NCBI GenBank assembly: GCA_943789485.1
Contig: CALSUH010000013.1
Coordinates: 124,824 to 188,823 of the forward strand
Origin: an uncultured Pseudomonadales bacterium
GTDB taxonomy: Bacteria; Pseudomonadota; Gammaproteobacteria; Pseudomonadales; Pseudohongiellaceae
Length of the DNA: 64,000 nt
Reading direction: 5' to 3'
This document shows, piece after piece, positions 25,194 through 34,596 of this stretch. Position 1 is the stretch's first letter. Each line of letters opens with the position of its first letter. The notes beneath the pieces were generated by a model that searched no databases, was not told the origin of the DNA, and was given only the letters and a program-made list of their open reading frames with translations. Both the position numbers and the translations under genes were made by a program.

Positions 25194-26177
25194 TCACTCA
25201 GTGACGGTCACAGTCATAAACGCATCGTGATAAAGCCCGCCGTCATCACCGCGACCCCACAAGATATACTCACCGGGTTCTTCGAAAGAGACCGTGGTGT
25301 TGATCATGCCATCTTCAGCAATATCAGGTGGTGACCATGACAGTCCCCATGCCGAGTTGGAACCTGGTCGAGTATCTTCCCAAGACTTTGGCTGAGGGGG
25401 ATCGAAAGTTACCTTGCCAGAACCACGGTAGACATTCCACGACAGAAACAAACCATTGATCTTACCTACTGTTGGCTGCCACGGAATTCGCATTGCCATT
25501 TGCCGTTGCACCATCTCTTCGGTAGTACTCTCCCCACCGCGAGCAGCAATCGCGCGTATGGTATCTACGCTTCTTCTTGCTCTTGGAACACCATCATCCA
25601 TAAGGTGTGTGGTGAAACTCAGCGGCTCGCCAACGCGAACGCTGCGCACATGCTCACCGTTAACCGTGTCACCTTGAAGAGTTACCACCGGTGCTATGTT
25701 CGCTCTAGACTCCGGGCTGGATGTGCCAGCACCTAAAGAGCCGGTCTCGGAGGCGATTACCATATTATCCACCAAATAGTCATCCTTGAGCGTCGCGTAA
25801 GCACGTCGTGTCACACCATTGACCGTTAACTCCCAAACCAATTCACGGTCGCCCCAGTCAGAGGGTACATTCACTTCAAAAGTAAAGCGGTTACGGCGCG
25901 GCAAAAAGTGAGTGGGTTGGCCCCGATCAGCGCCGCCTGGAGAGAAAAAATTATTCTCGCCAATATCAACATCAGGCTCTTCTTCCCAATTTTCGTTCAT
26001 GTATCCAAACATGAAGTTGAAGCTACCATCTTCAAGCGGACGCCAGCCTTCGTAGGCCACTTCAACATTTTTACCGAAGTTGTAGGACTCAGCTTGAGCT
26101 AATGTTGCGCTCATCAATACAATTAGAGCAAAGCCAAAAGTCATGGCCTTGCAAGCAAGGCTTTTTATTATATTCAT
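25194..26177 (-). CDS. Exported protein of unknown function, partner of the cytochrome/monooxygenase
   Basis: A 327-residue protein with signal peptide (ALIVLMSATLAQA|ES). It is beta-rich, with immunoglobulin-like features in two halves: EVAYEGWRPLEDGSFNFMFG, RNRFTFEVNVPSDWGDRELV in the first, and VRVGEPLSFTTHLMDDGVPR, TVSFEEPGEYILWGRGDD in the second. The last segment resembles the end of an Ig-like or cupredoxin-like sandwich. No catalytic motif is recognised. Its ATG overlaps the stop of the preceding gene (TAATG), showing translational coupling with the copper monooxygenase/cytochrome, so a joint function is likely. Confidence 0.65.
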   Translation of the reverse strand: MNIIKSLACKAMTFGFALIVLMSATLAQAESYNFGKNVEVAYEGWRPLEDGSFNFMFGYMNENWEEEPDVDIGENNFFSPGGADRGQPTHFLPRRNRFTFEVNVPSDWGDRELVWELTVNGVTRRAYATLKDDYLVDNMVIASETGSLGAGTSSPESRANIAPVVTLQGDTVNGEHVRSVRVGEPLSFTTHLMDDGVPRARRSVDTIRAIAARGGESTTEEMVQRQMAMRIPWQPTVGKINGLFLSWNVYRGSGKVTFDPPQPKSWEDTRPGSNSAWGLSWSPPDIAEDGMINTTVSFEEPGEYILWGRGDDGGLYHDAFMTVTVTE

Positions 26178-27625
26178 TATCGACTTGCCCCCTGCAGCGC
26201 CACATCGTTATTGACATTCTGACCCACCGAGGCATTGTCTATTGGTTGAACCAATGGCAATAGGCAAAGTGGGCAACCAATTACGTGATCGTTCGGCCCT
26301 AGATTCAGATTATTGCGCCGCTTTTCCATTTCATCAAAGAACTGGTCATCGGTCATAGTTACTCGGATACCTAGATCGATAAACATATTCGTTACAGAAC
26401 GGTTACCCGAACCCTGCCAGTTTCTGGAATCTGGCACATTAGGATTCGTGTCAGTATTGTTCATATAACCAACGATGTGTAGGATCGTGCCTTTAGGCAG
26501 AAGTGGTGCGGCATCATCATCGTAGGCGTAGCCACGAACCCAGTTGTGGTCGTAGCCAACACATGAAAGGGTTTCTACGCTGTAACCCCAGATCGCTTCA
26601 AGGCACATGCGCTCACCTGGAGCATGTAAATGGGGCTCAAACGTCGATATTTTAGTGTGCTCAGTCAGCGTAGTGTAGGCGTGCAACTCCTGGTCTTTCT
26701 CATCGCCTCTTATACTAATATCAACGCCGTTACCTTGGGCATTGAAGACAGCGTCTTTAAATTTTGGCTCATAACCAACAGGATGGAAGCGGAAGCCAAT
26801 TTCCAAATGCGCGGTAGTGTCTCTACCATTGGAATGCAGATGCACAGAATCGGACACTATATAGCTGCCCGCCGTCAAAAGTCGGCCGGCTTCGTCATCA
26901 AAAATATCGGCGTTTCGACCTACTTCGTGCACTGGCCATGCTAGGCCCCGTTCAGTCCGGTTTCCATTTGCGTCAAGAGCAGCTGTGGCCCATATCATGT
27001 GGTGGAATATGTAAGCGCCACCAACAGTATCACGACCTTTGTCCGCTTGATTGTTAACGTCATTGACTTCTACAACCTCAACGGATTTGACCCAGCGATC
27101 TTCCGGAATATCAATCAGCAAGGCGTCAATCTCGCCCCACCAATCCGCAGTGCCGGCCAGTTTGGTCACCTCGTTGCTCTTTAAAATAAGATCTGGCGTG
27201 CCAGCAGTCCATGTGAGGCTGTCGTCGAACACTAAGGGCGTTGGTGCATCTGCTTCATTGCCCTTAGGTGTGCCGGATCTTGCCCAAAGAGAGATTGCAG
27301 CTATTTCTTCATCGCTTAGAGAGACATCATTCTTAAAATCCTGAATACCCAAACCTTTTTCAACGTACCAAGGTGGCATGGCACCGGCACGGTCTCTGAG
27401 AGACGTCTTGTATTCAATCAGACCTGCGAAAGGGGCTACCTGATCGTAGCTTATTAGCGGCATGGGGCCCACACCACCATCGCGGTGGCAGCTCTGACAG
27501 CTGCGCTGCAAGATTGGTTCAATGTCTTCGTGAAAAGTGACATCAGTCGCTTGCCCAAATGAAATACTAGGGATGGCAAATGCCAGCAGCAGCCCTATCA
27601 GAACTACAGGGTTGATTTTTCGCAT
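26177..27625 (-). CDS. Exported c-type cytochrome fused to PHM-like copper monooxygenase domain
   Basis: A 482-residue protein with signal peptide (GLLLAFAIPSISFG|Q). Residues 28-118 form a cytochrome-c-like domain with heme motif CQSCH (C43, C46, H47) and possible axial Met55 or Met83. Residues 150-440 resemble Cu type II ascorbate-dependent monooxygenases: H208-H209 in FHHM, H262/H264 in VHLHSNG and H332/H334 in PHLHAPGERM correspond in order to the CuH and CuM ligands of PHM/DBM. These enzymes hydroxylate C-H bonds with O2; here the heme could replace ascorbate as electron donor (inference). The C-terminus adds Cys pairs (IGCPLCLLP) of unknown role. It is the first gene of an operon with an unknown exported partner. 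Confidence 0.75.
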   Translation of the reverse strand: MRKINPVVLIGLLLAFAIPSISFGQATDVTFHEDIEPILQRSCQSCHRDGGVGPMPLISYDQVAPFAGLIEYKTSLRDRAGAMPPWYVEKGLGIQDFKNDVSLSDEEIAAISLWARSGTPKGNEADAPTPLVFDDSLTWTAGTPDLILKSNEVTKLAGTADWWGEIDALLIDIPEDRWVKSVEVVEVNDVNNQADKGRDTVGGAYIFHHMIWATAALDANGNRTERGLAWPVHEVGRNADIFDDEAGRLLTAGSYIVSDSVHLHSNGRDTTAHLEIGFRFHPVGYEPKFKDAVFNAQGNGVDISIRGDEKDQELHAYTTLTEHTKISTFEPHLHAPGERMCLEAIWGYSVETLSCVGYDHNWVRGYAYDDDAAPLLPKGTILHIVGYMNNTDTNPNVPDSRNWQGSGNRSVTNMFIDLGIRVTMTDDQFFDEMEKRRNNLNLGPNDHVIGCPLCLLPLVQPIDNASVGQNVNNDVALQGASR

Positions 27626-28065
27626 TACTCTATTCTCCTCAGAATCGATAGTAGTTTAATCGCGCGCGAGCTCAATTACAGCTGATAGCACGCTTTTTCC
27701 TATCCTGCCACACCGGTAGTTACACAGGGACCCACAGGCGATTATAGTCGGCTTTTTTTGTAGTGAGTTATTTGGCAGAACTTTGCGGCTAAAGCACACA
27801 AGGGCTAAACCGGCGCGATATTATAATACAATTTAAAGGACTGTAGACATTCGTATTGCAGAAAACCGAGGCACAAAGGCGAGTAAAACCTGATCGATTA
27901 TTAAAATAAGCACCTTTTTCAATAATCGTTTAGTACGACTGGCAATGCAATGTAGAGAATTGTCAGAAATTGGGCGCATTGCCAAATAGCCTGTACAGCT
28001 GCAAAATTGTCGCCGTATCAATTTTGATGATTGATTTCACTGCCGCTAGAGTAACTGTGCCCAAC
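27626..28065. other. Intergenic region, no gene recognised
   Basis: About 440 AT-rich bases between the D-aminoacylase 3' end and the cytochrome/monooxygenase start. Short reading frames are present but look random. It must hold the promoter for the minus-strand cytochrome operon, and CTCCTC close to its start is the complement of the ribosome binding site. Confidence 0.5.
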
Positions 28066-29640
28066 TCACTCCCGAGGACTCAAAACCTTACCTGAAGCCA
28101 CCGCAAGCGCTGCGCCATTGAAAAAAGCCACCTCGCCATTCACTATCACCACGTCAAACCCTTCGGCGAGTTGCAGCGGATCGGAATAGCTTGCTCGCGC
28201 TTTGACCTGAGTGGGGTCGAATATAATTAAATCGGCGGCCTTGCCCACCTCAACACTACCTCGATCGGTAACGCCGAGTAACTCGGCCGCATAAGAAGTC
28301 ATCTTTCGCACCGCTTCCTCCAGGGGCAGTGCCGCGCGGTTTACTACATACTCCTCGATAATTTTCGCAAACGTGCCATGGCCTCTTGGGTGGAATCCTG
28401 TAGGACTGCCGTCGGAGGACACGGTAATATTTTCATCCATAAGTAATCTGGATTGCAGCTCATCATCCATGATGAAATAAGCGCCACTGCCGCCTTGCGG
28501 CCCAATCACGTCGATTAATACTTCCTCGAAGGGCAAGCCTAGCTCCTGCTCCAAGTCGGCTAGTGTTTTTCCCGTATAGGGATCGGTGGCGAGCAGCGTT
28601 GCCTCTGGCCCATTACGATTTGTTATGCGGTTAACGAGGTATTCTTCCAACTCTTCTCTTCGATCTGAAAGTGCTACAGCAAATTCCTCATCAGTTTTCG
28701 ACCATACCGGAAACAGCAAGGCTAGACCTGCATAACTAGCATTGTAGGGATAAACATCCGCGCTTAACTCGATGCCCGATTGTCGTGCCCTTTCAATCAC
28801 CTCTAAAATTTCTTCGGCGCGTGCTCTGCCCTTGCCATAGACTGACTTAAGATGAGAGATGTGTACTCTTGCATGCAGACCTTGGCTTAACAGTTCATCA
28901 ATAGACTTTTCTAACTGATCATCGTCTTCATTGCGCATATGACTCATGATAACGCGGTCGCGACTGCCTACCACCTTCGCCATTTCAACCAGTTCAGATT
29001 CTGAAGCATGCAGGCCAGGGTTATATTCAAGCCCGGTACTCAATCCGAAAGCATAGTCCAATGAATTATTCAGCAGCTCCAACATGCGCTGAATCTGATC
29101 GGGTCCCGGGGCTGGGTTTTGACCTATACCTGCCTGATCACGCAGCGTTCCATGCCCGACGAACATGGCCAGATTCACCCCTATACCGTTCTCACTTACC
29201 TCTTCGACCCAAGCGCCCAGATCGTCTACATTGGGACTGTCACCGTCCTGACCGAGTGTAATAGTGGTTACGCCTTGGGCGAGGAAGTTTTCAAAAGCGG
29301 GTGTCTCTAAGGGATCGCCATGAGAGTGGACATCAATAAACCCCGGCGCGATAATTTTGCCTGTGGCGTCTATGATGTTAGTTACCGCCGCGTCCAATTC
29401 CCCCGGCGCGGTAATTGCGGCAATAACACCCTCTTTGAGATAAACGTCAGCCGCCCTGCCCGGACCACCGAAGCCATCAACGAGTTGTCCATTGCTTATT
29501 ACGCTGTCGAATTGAATCGGCTCATTGCTTGGCGAATCACTGCAAGCATTCAAGCCCATTGTGATTAAGAGCCAGAGACCCAATTTGTTTAATCTCTTTG
29601 GCAAGACTACCCCTCTAGCCCGCTTTTTCAATGTATTCAT
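28066..29640 (-). CDS. N-acyl-D-amino-acid deacylase family lipoprotein
   Basis: A 524-residue amidohydrolase with a lipoprotein signal (LWLLITMGLNAC|S). The D-aminoacylase pattern is present: GKIIAPGFIDVHSHGD near residue 100, TTITLGQDGDSP, FVGHGTLR, MSHMRNEDD, RVHISHLKSVYGKG and SDGSPTGFHPRGHGTFAK with the catalytic Asp. Loops in the middle (VLIDVIGPQGGSGAYFI) and the closing GSVEVGKAADLIIFDP fit the family. It removes acyl groups from D-amino acids, or acts on related amides, with one or two Zn ions. It is placed on the outer face of a membrane. Last gene of a three-gene hydrolase operon (45 bp after the amidase). Confidence 0.88.
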   Translation of the reverse strand: MNTLKKRARGVVLPKRLNKLGLWLLITMGLNACSDSPSNEPIQFDSVISNGQLVDGFGGPGRAADVYLKEGVIAAITAPGELDAAVTNIIDATGKIIAPGFIDVHSHGDPLETPAFENFLAQGVTTITLGQDGDSPNVDDLGAWVEEVSENGIGVNLAMFVGHGTLRDQAGIGQNPAPGPDQIQRMLELLNNSLDYAFGLSTGLEYNPGLHASESELVEMAKVVGSRDRVIMSHMRNEDDDQLEKSIDELLSQGLHARVHISHLKSVYGKGRARAEEILEVIERARQSGIELSADVYPYNASYAGLALLFPVWSKTDEEFAVALSDRREELEEYLVNRITNRNGPEATLLATDPYTGKTLADLEQELGLPFEEVLIDVIGPQGGSGAYFIMDDELQSRLLMDENITVSSDGSPTGFHPRGHGTFAKIIEEYVVNRAALPLEEAVRKMTSYAAELLGVTDRGSVEVGKAADLIIFDPTQVKARASYSDPLQLAEGFDVVIVNGEVAFFNGAALAVASGKVLSPRE

Positions 29641-29685
29641 GGCACTCTGACCCTTTTGATTCTTGACTCATTGCGTTCTTGCTGA

Positions 29686-31245
29686 TTAGTCATTAATTTC
29701 GCCAAAGCCCTCAGGCGGTCTTCTATGCTTAGTCTTTTGCTCATACGCATAAGCCAATTCTATTAATACGCCTTCCGCATAGGGGCGGCCTACGAATTGA
29801 AGACCTGCAGGTAGTTTATTTTGCCAAAAGCCCATCGGTATTGTCACCGCCGGCAAACCTGCATCTGGCGCTAAGTGCTGATTATTGTCTCCCCGGTATT
29901 CTTCTTCTGCACGATCAATATGAGCAGGGGGATTTGACCAAGTTGGAAAAATAAGGGCATCAACCTGCGCCGCATCCATCGCCTCTATCGCGTTGGCGAG
30001 CAGCTGATTTCGCTCCGGATGATTGGGCCAGGTAGGACAGGGCACTTCCCACTCATCGGGAACTACATCCAATGGATTCTGCGCATAGAAACCAAATGAG
30101 CCCCGAGTTTCTGGCGCAATTTCTCCTGTTTCGAGTACTTGGTTTACATCCAATAAAGCGGGGTTCTCAAGCGATTTAAAATATTGGCCCACGTCATACC
30201 TGAACCTACCACAAAATGGGATCTGATCGCTCAGCACCTGAAAATCTCTAATCTCCAATGGATCGACAATGATGGCGCCTGCAGCAGTTAAATCCGCAAT
30301 AGCCTGAAGAAAAATTTCTTTGATTTCTGGGTCAGCATCCTCATGGTCCACCAAGGATCTAAATACTCCTAGGCGTTTTCCCTCAAGACCACCGGCATTC
30401 AAAAAATCAAGGTAGTTATTTTCGCGCTTGCCGGGCAATGTTAGTGAATCAGCGGGATCGTAACCCGCCACCACATTAAATAGCCTAGCGCCATCCTCAA
30501 CAGTTCGTGTCATTGGCCCTGCAATATCTCTATCGAAAACCAACGGTATTACACCATCGCGGCTAGTCAATCCGATGGTGGAGCGAATCCCGAATAATGC
30601 AAGATGAGAAGACGGTCCTCGAATAGAGTTGCCTGTATCACTACCCATTCCAGCTACGCCGAAACTAGCCGCTACTCCAGAGGCGGTTCCTCCCGAGGAG
30701 CCAGCTGGCACGAAGTCGGCATCGTAGGCATTTGCTGTACGTCCATAGGACGAGGAAACTGTTTCTCGTGGACTAAAAGCCCATTCCGCCATATTCGTTT
30801 TAGCGAGGACAATCGCGCCCGCCTCCCGCAGCTTCCTCACCATAAAAGCATCGTCCGGCGGAAAGCTGTCTAGCAAAGCAATCGACCCGCCTGTTGTAAC
30901 CATGTCATGTGTATCAAAGTTATCTTTGATAAGCACAGGAGCACAAAACAGCTCCGGCATTACTTCGTTTCTACGCACCGCTGCATCGACTGCATAAGCT
31001 TTTTCGAGTGCCTTGGAGTTGATTTGAGTAATCGCGTTTATGTTGCGGGATTTATCATAGGCCTCGATACGTTCTATGTATCCTGCCACGATTTCGTGAC
31101 AGGTGAAGTCACCTTGCACGATTGCAGACTGAATATCGGCGATGGATGCTTCAACAAAATCAAATGAAAAATCTTGAGGCGCTGCGCAGGCAGCGAGTGA
31201 CGCCGACAAAGCCAACGTTAGGTAACGGGGTGTGATTCTCAACAT
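29686..31245 (-). CDS. Amidase-signature family lipoprotein
   Basis: A 519-residue amidase. The lipoprotein signal (LTLALSASLAAC|A) begins at the ATG at 31245 with a purine-rich GAGAAAGAG upstream; the frame is open 35 codons further but that part is not signal-like. The Lys-Ser-Ser centre is visible: Lys in VLIKDNFDTHD, cis-Ser in PAGSSGGTASG, nucleophile in GSDTGNSIRGPSSH. GLTSRDGVIPL and DIAGPMTRTVEDGA follow. The NSIRGPS variant belongs to a recognised subgroup of exported amidases. It hydrolyses a carboxamide or aryl/acyl amide in the periplasm. Second gene of the hydrolase operon. Confidence 0.9.
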   Translation of the reverse strand: MLRITPRYLTLALSASLAACAAPQDFSFDFVEASIADIQSAIVQGDFTCHEIVAGYIERIEAYDKSRNINAITQINSKALEKAYAVDAAVRRNEVMPELFCAPVLIKDNFDTHDMVTTGGSIALLDSFPPDDAFMVRKLREAGAIVLAKTNMAEWAFSPRETVSSSYGRTANAYDADFVPAGSSGGTASGVAASFGVAGMGSDTGNSIRGPSSHLALFGIRSTIGLTSRDGVIPLVFDRDIAGPMTRTVEDGARLFNVVAGYDPADSLTLPGKRENNYLDFLNAGGLEGKRLGVFRSLVDHEDADPEIKEIFLQAIADLTAAGAIIVDPLEIRDFQVLSDQIPFCGRFRYDVGQYFKSLENPALLDVNQVLETGEIAPETRGSFGFYAQNPLDVVPDEWEVPCPTWPNHPERNQLLANAIEAMDAAQVDALIFPTWSNPPAHIDRAEEEYRGDNNQHLAPDAGLPAVTIPMGFWQNKLPAGLQFVGRPYAEGVLIELAYAYEQKTKHRRPPEGFGEIND

Positions 31246-31273
31246 AGTCTCTTTCTCGGCATTTATGCTTCGC

Positions 31274-32680
31274 TTACTGACTGAGTTCTTTCGCCACGCT
31301 GTAAAGAAATTCGTATCCGCCATACAGCGACTCTTTAAGTAACCTCTCATCCTGACCGTGTATGCGCATGTCGTTGCGATCTACGAACAACCCCGAAGTA
31401 CCATAGGTGGGTATTCCTGCGCGGCGCATGCGTGCACCATCGGTTGCACCAGTAGACATTGTCGGCATCACTGTAACGCCGGGCCACATCGCGTTGGTGA
31501 CAGTTTCTACGGCAGCCATGATTTCTTCAGACAAAGGAGAAGGATCGGTGATCGAACCACCGCCACGGTACTCAACCAAGAGTTCTGGGTTATCCACTAC
31601 TGCGATTAGAGTTTTCAAGACATCCTGCGGATCAGAACCGGGTAGCATGCGCACATTTACATTCGCAACGGCGGTTTGTGGAAGTGCATTCGGCGCATGG
31701 CCACCATCTAATAAAGTTGCTACAGCGGTGGTGCGAAGCTGCGCATTGATTGCCGCCTCGGAACTCAATCTATCGAGAGAATCTTGCGGGATAGGTGATT
31801 CAAGTAGCGCACGAAAGTCGGCAGCACGCTCGCCGGTGTTGATCTCAGCTTGCCGCTGAAAGCTTACCCGCATCACATCGTTTAGCTCGACAGGAAATTT
31901 AAAATCGCGAATCTTTAGCAGTGCCTCGGCCAAGTCATAGATAGCATTGTCATCTCTAGGCAATGACGAATGACCGCCGGGGTTCTTCGCAGTCACTCGG
32001 AACGTTGCATAAATTTTTTCGGCTATCTGAATTGTGTTCGCTAGAGCTTGTCCGTCTTGCAGGAGGCCGTAGCCACCCTCGTTGATTGCAAGTGCGCCTT
32101 GTATCAATCCGGGGTGATTCTCTAAGAGCCAGCCGATGCCGTTGCTACCACCACTCTCTTCGTCTGAAGTGAGCGCCACGACGAAGTCTCTGTCGGGAAC
32201 ATAGCCCTCTCGCTTAAAGCGTATGAGGTTCGCAATAAAGATTGCCCCCATGGCCTTGTCATCGATTGTGCCGCGGCCGTAGTAATATTCATCGTCTTCA
32301 TTGAGTACGAAAGGGTCGAGATTCCAATCGGCACGTTCTGCTGTCACCACATCCAAATGCGCCATCATCACGATGGGCTCCTTCGCGCCGTTGCCTCGTA
32401 AACGCGCAACAACGTTGCCCTTATGTGGCAAAGCTCCGCCGATAAAGATGTCCTCTTCTGGGAAACCCGCCGCCTGCAGCCAGGCCGCCATGCCCTCGGC
32501 CGCGATGGTATTGTTCTCTTCGTCTATCGTGGTTTTGTATTCGATCAGCTCTTTGTAGATCTCATACAGCAACTCCCGATCATCCTCGGGGATCGTTCGT
32601 TGTGCATTCGCTGTCTGAACGAACAGCAGGCTCAATACATAGAGTATCGTTAGGAGGTGCGCGCTTATTTGGGTTCTCAT
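31274..32680 (-). CDS. Exported M20 family metallopeptidase
   Basis: A 468-residue di-zinc peptidase with signal peptide (YVLSLLFVQTANA|Q). Metal ligands are seen in order: His in VMMAHLDVV, bridging Asp in GRGTIDDK, catalytic Glu and ligand in TSDEESGG, ligand in INEGGYG and His in RIHGQDE. The dimerisation domain has KNPGGHSSLPR. The family cleaves dipeptides, N-acyl amino acids or carnosine-like compounds. It heads an operon with an amidase and a D-aminoacylase (gaps 28 and 45 bp), so the three probably process related amide-linked compounds outside the cytoplasm. Confidence 0.9.
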   Translation of the reverse strand: MRTQISAHLLTILYVLSLLFVQTANAQRTIPEDDRELLYEIYKELIEYKTTIDEENNTIAAEGMAAWLQAAGFPEEDIFIGGALPHKGNVVARLRGNGAKEPIVMMAHLDVVTAERADWNLDPFVLNEDDEYYYGRGTIDDKAMGAIFIANLIRFKREGYVPDRDFVVALTSDEESGGSNGIGWLLENHPGLIQGALAINEGGYGLLQDGQALANTIQIAEKIYATFRVTAKNPGGHSSLPRDDNAIYDLAEALLKIRDFKFPVELNDVMRVSFQRQAEINTGERAADFRALLESPIPQDSLDRLSSEAAINAQLRTTAVATLLDGGHAPNALPQTAVANVNVRMLPGSDPQDVLKTLIAVVDNPELLVEYRGGGSITDPSPLSEEIMAAVETVTNAMWPGVTVMPTMSTGATDGARMRRAGIPTYGTSGLFVDRNDMRIHGQDERLLKESLYGGYEFLYSVAKELSQ

Positions 32681-32842
32681 TCTTTTATTCCCACCGTATT
32701 CATATTGCTATTCGTAAGGGTCAATTTAACCTTACTAAGGTTCGCTCTAATTTCCTAGCATCAGGGGCTACATATATAGATTCTCAAACTATAACTGGCG
32801 AACTCCCTGCACTTGACGCTCTGAACAGAACTTAGCGTAGAA

Positions 32843-33265
32843 ATGTTGCTTTTCATTCTCATTATTAGTGGACTAGCCACGGCTACGGTCGTAATTTACT
32901 ACCAAGTGCTACGGCTACTGTGGATAACTATTCCGAAACTCCAGGTGAGACATCGGGTGAGGGTAATCATCGGAGTATTCGGCACTATCTGCGCTCATCT
33001 CATAGAGGTTTGGATATTCGGGCTCGCCTTCTATCTGATGATAACCTGCGGAGACTTCGGCACCCTAGAGGGCCGGTTCGAAGGCAGCCTAACCGATGCG
33101 GTGTACTTCTCGTTTACCAACTACACGACACTTGGCTACGGCGATATCGAACCGGACGGGCAGTTACGCTTTCTTGCCGGCATGGAGGCGATAACAGGTC
33201 TATCGCTTATTACTTGGTCAGCATACTCCATGTTTATGGAGATGATGAAATTCTGGGAAGAATAA
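32843..33265 (+). CDS. Small two-TM potassium-channel-like protein
   Basis: A 140-residue membrane protein: an N-terminal helix (LLFILIISGLATATVVIYY), a second helix around residues 42-66, a pore loop and a final helix. The selectivity filter is TTLGYGD (residues 95-101), the K+ channel consensus with Leu in place of Val. No cytoplasmic sensor domain is present. It would conduct K+ as a tetramer. It is monocistronic, divergent from the hydrolase operon and followed by a terminator. Confidence 0.85.
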   Translation: MLLFILIISGLATATVVIYYQVLRLLWITIPKLQVRHRVRVIIGVFGTICAHLIEVWIFGLAFYLMITCGDFGTLEGRFEGSLTDAVYFSFTNYTTLGYGDIEPDGQLRFLAGMEAITGLSLITWSAYSMFMEMMKFWEE

Positions 33266-33295
33266 CTTAGATTATAACTTCAAAATTACTGAATC

Positions 33296-33323
33296 AAAAA
33301 AGGGGCCATGAGGCCCCTTTTTA
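33296..33323. terminator. Bidirectional Rho-independent terminator
   Basis: AAAAGGGGCC-ATGA-GGCCCCTTTT with A and T runs on both sides, between convergent genes (ion channel and GKPD-type exported protein). Confidence 0.9.
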
Positions 33324-33346
33324 TTTACTAGACTGAAACGAGCTAA

Positions 33347-34336
33347 CTACTGCTCATCCATTTCCAATCGGCGCGCACCGGCTAAGATACCAGGCAGACC
33401 GTAATTTCCTTCATGGCAAGCATATTCATAGGGCTGAGTGTCCGTCGTATTGAATGCCATCTCACCGCTCCAAGCTTCGGTGTAAAAGATCGGGTCTCTG
33501 ACTTCGAACTCATACAGGACCTGCTCATCGGAGAAGCGGCTAAAGCGCTCTACTACTACTCCCTCTTCTGACAACGCTGCAACGTTGCGCGGCGCTTGCT
33601 GTGGATGCAGGTTTCTAGTCTCAACCACCAGAACATCGCCATCCCAGTGCGCGATTGAATCACCCAGCCAAGGCTTCCAGGCATCTGGACGGTGATCTTT
33701 ATCGATAGGAATGATGCGTGCATCGTGTGCCATCTCCACCATGATCATCACGTAGTCGTCTGTCTGTACGATCTGGTACATATTGTTGTACAGCACATTG
33801 TTCATGGGCGGGCCACCGGTACTCCCGAATCCGATGATGCAGCGCTCACCAAGTGCTCGTCCTTCCGGGCCATCATTGCCTGAAAATTTAGCGCGGTTTT
33901 CCTGACGCAGCCTACTTCCCTCTTCCGAATAGGGTATGCGCCCGCTCTCGGGATAAGTAATCCAAGAGGTGCGATACTCGCCTTTGACGTAGCCAAATGC
34001 GGAGCCTGGATCTACCCAGAAGGCGTTATATCCACGACCCTGCCCGAGATCTTTACCCGATGGCAGTTCGCCCTGCACCTGGTTGTCATCGGTGGCCTGA
34101 CGTACATTCTGATGGTGATTCGCAGTGAGTTCACCAAGCTGCTCTAGGGGAATGGTGAGCCCGACACCCTCATAGTTGCTGGAGCGCTGCATGGTGGTCA
34201 ATGAGGCATTGGTCCAGAAGCCCTGCAGGTCTGGTTTGCCTGAGGCGGTTCTGGCAGGCTCATAATTTTCGGCGGCCATTGCTGAACTGCTAAGAGTAAT
34301 TGCAGCAATGGTGATTAGTTTCTTGAACGTAATCAT
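33347..34336 (-). CDS. Exported GKPDLQG-type protein of unknown function
   Basis: A 329-residue protein with signal peptide (ITIAAITLSSSAMA|AE). The mature start ARTASGKPDLQGFW, the middle NNMYQIVQTDDYVMIMVEMA and the end YACHEGNYGLPGILAGAR are features of a widespread exported family with no assigned activity. Cysteines in RCIIGFG and YACHE may pair. The protein at 44654-45544 is a diverged member with the same opening (NGKPDFNGIW) and the HWDGDVLVVE/YWDGDTWVVE motif. Function unknown. Confidence 0.7.
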   Translation of the reverse strand: MITFKKLITIAAITLSSSAMAAENYEPARTASGKPDLQGFWTNASLTTMQRSSNYEGVGLTIPLEQLGELTANHHQNVRQATDDNQVQGELPSGKDLGQGRGYNAFWVDPGSAFGYVKGEYRTSWITYPESGRIPYSEEGSRLRQENRAKFSGNDGPEGRALGERCIIGFGSTGGPPMNNVLYNNMYQIVQTDDYVMIMVEMAHDARIIPIDKDHRPDAWKPWLGDSIAHWDGDVLVVETRNLHPQQAPRNVAALSEEGVVVERFSRFSDEQVLYEFEVRDPIFYTEAWSGEMAFNTTDTQPYEYACHEGNYGLPGILAGARRLEMDEQ

Positions 34337-34596
34337 TGTGTTAGTTCTCCGTTAAGCCAAAGCTCCGGCCTTGCGCTCACTATTGAAAGCTTTTTTGGAT
34401 GTAAGCATTGAAAATAAGCCACTACATTGAATTAATCAAGCGCTATTCGGCTATCCGAGCAGGCCACCTGTTACAAATCGAAATAACGTGGGATGCCCTA
34501 GCGCACATCATTGCAACTAGAGTTAGGCTAAATATTCACCACATCGCTTGAACCGATTACCGAAGACAGCCGACCTATATTGTCAGGTAACACTAT

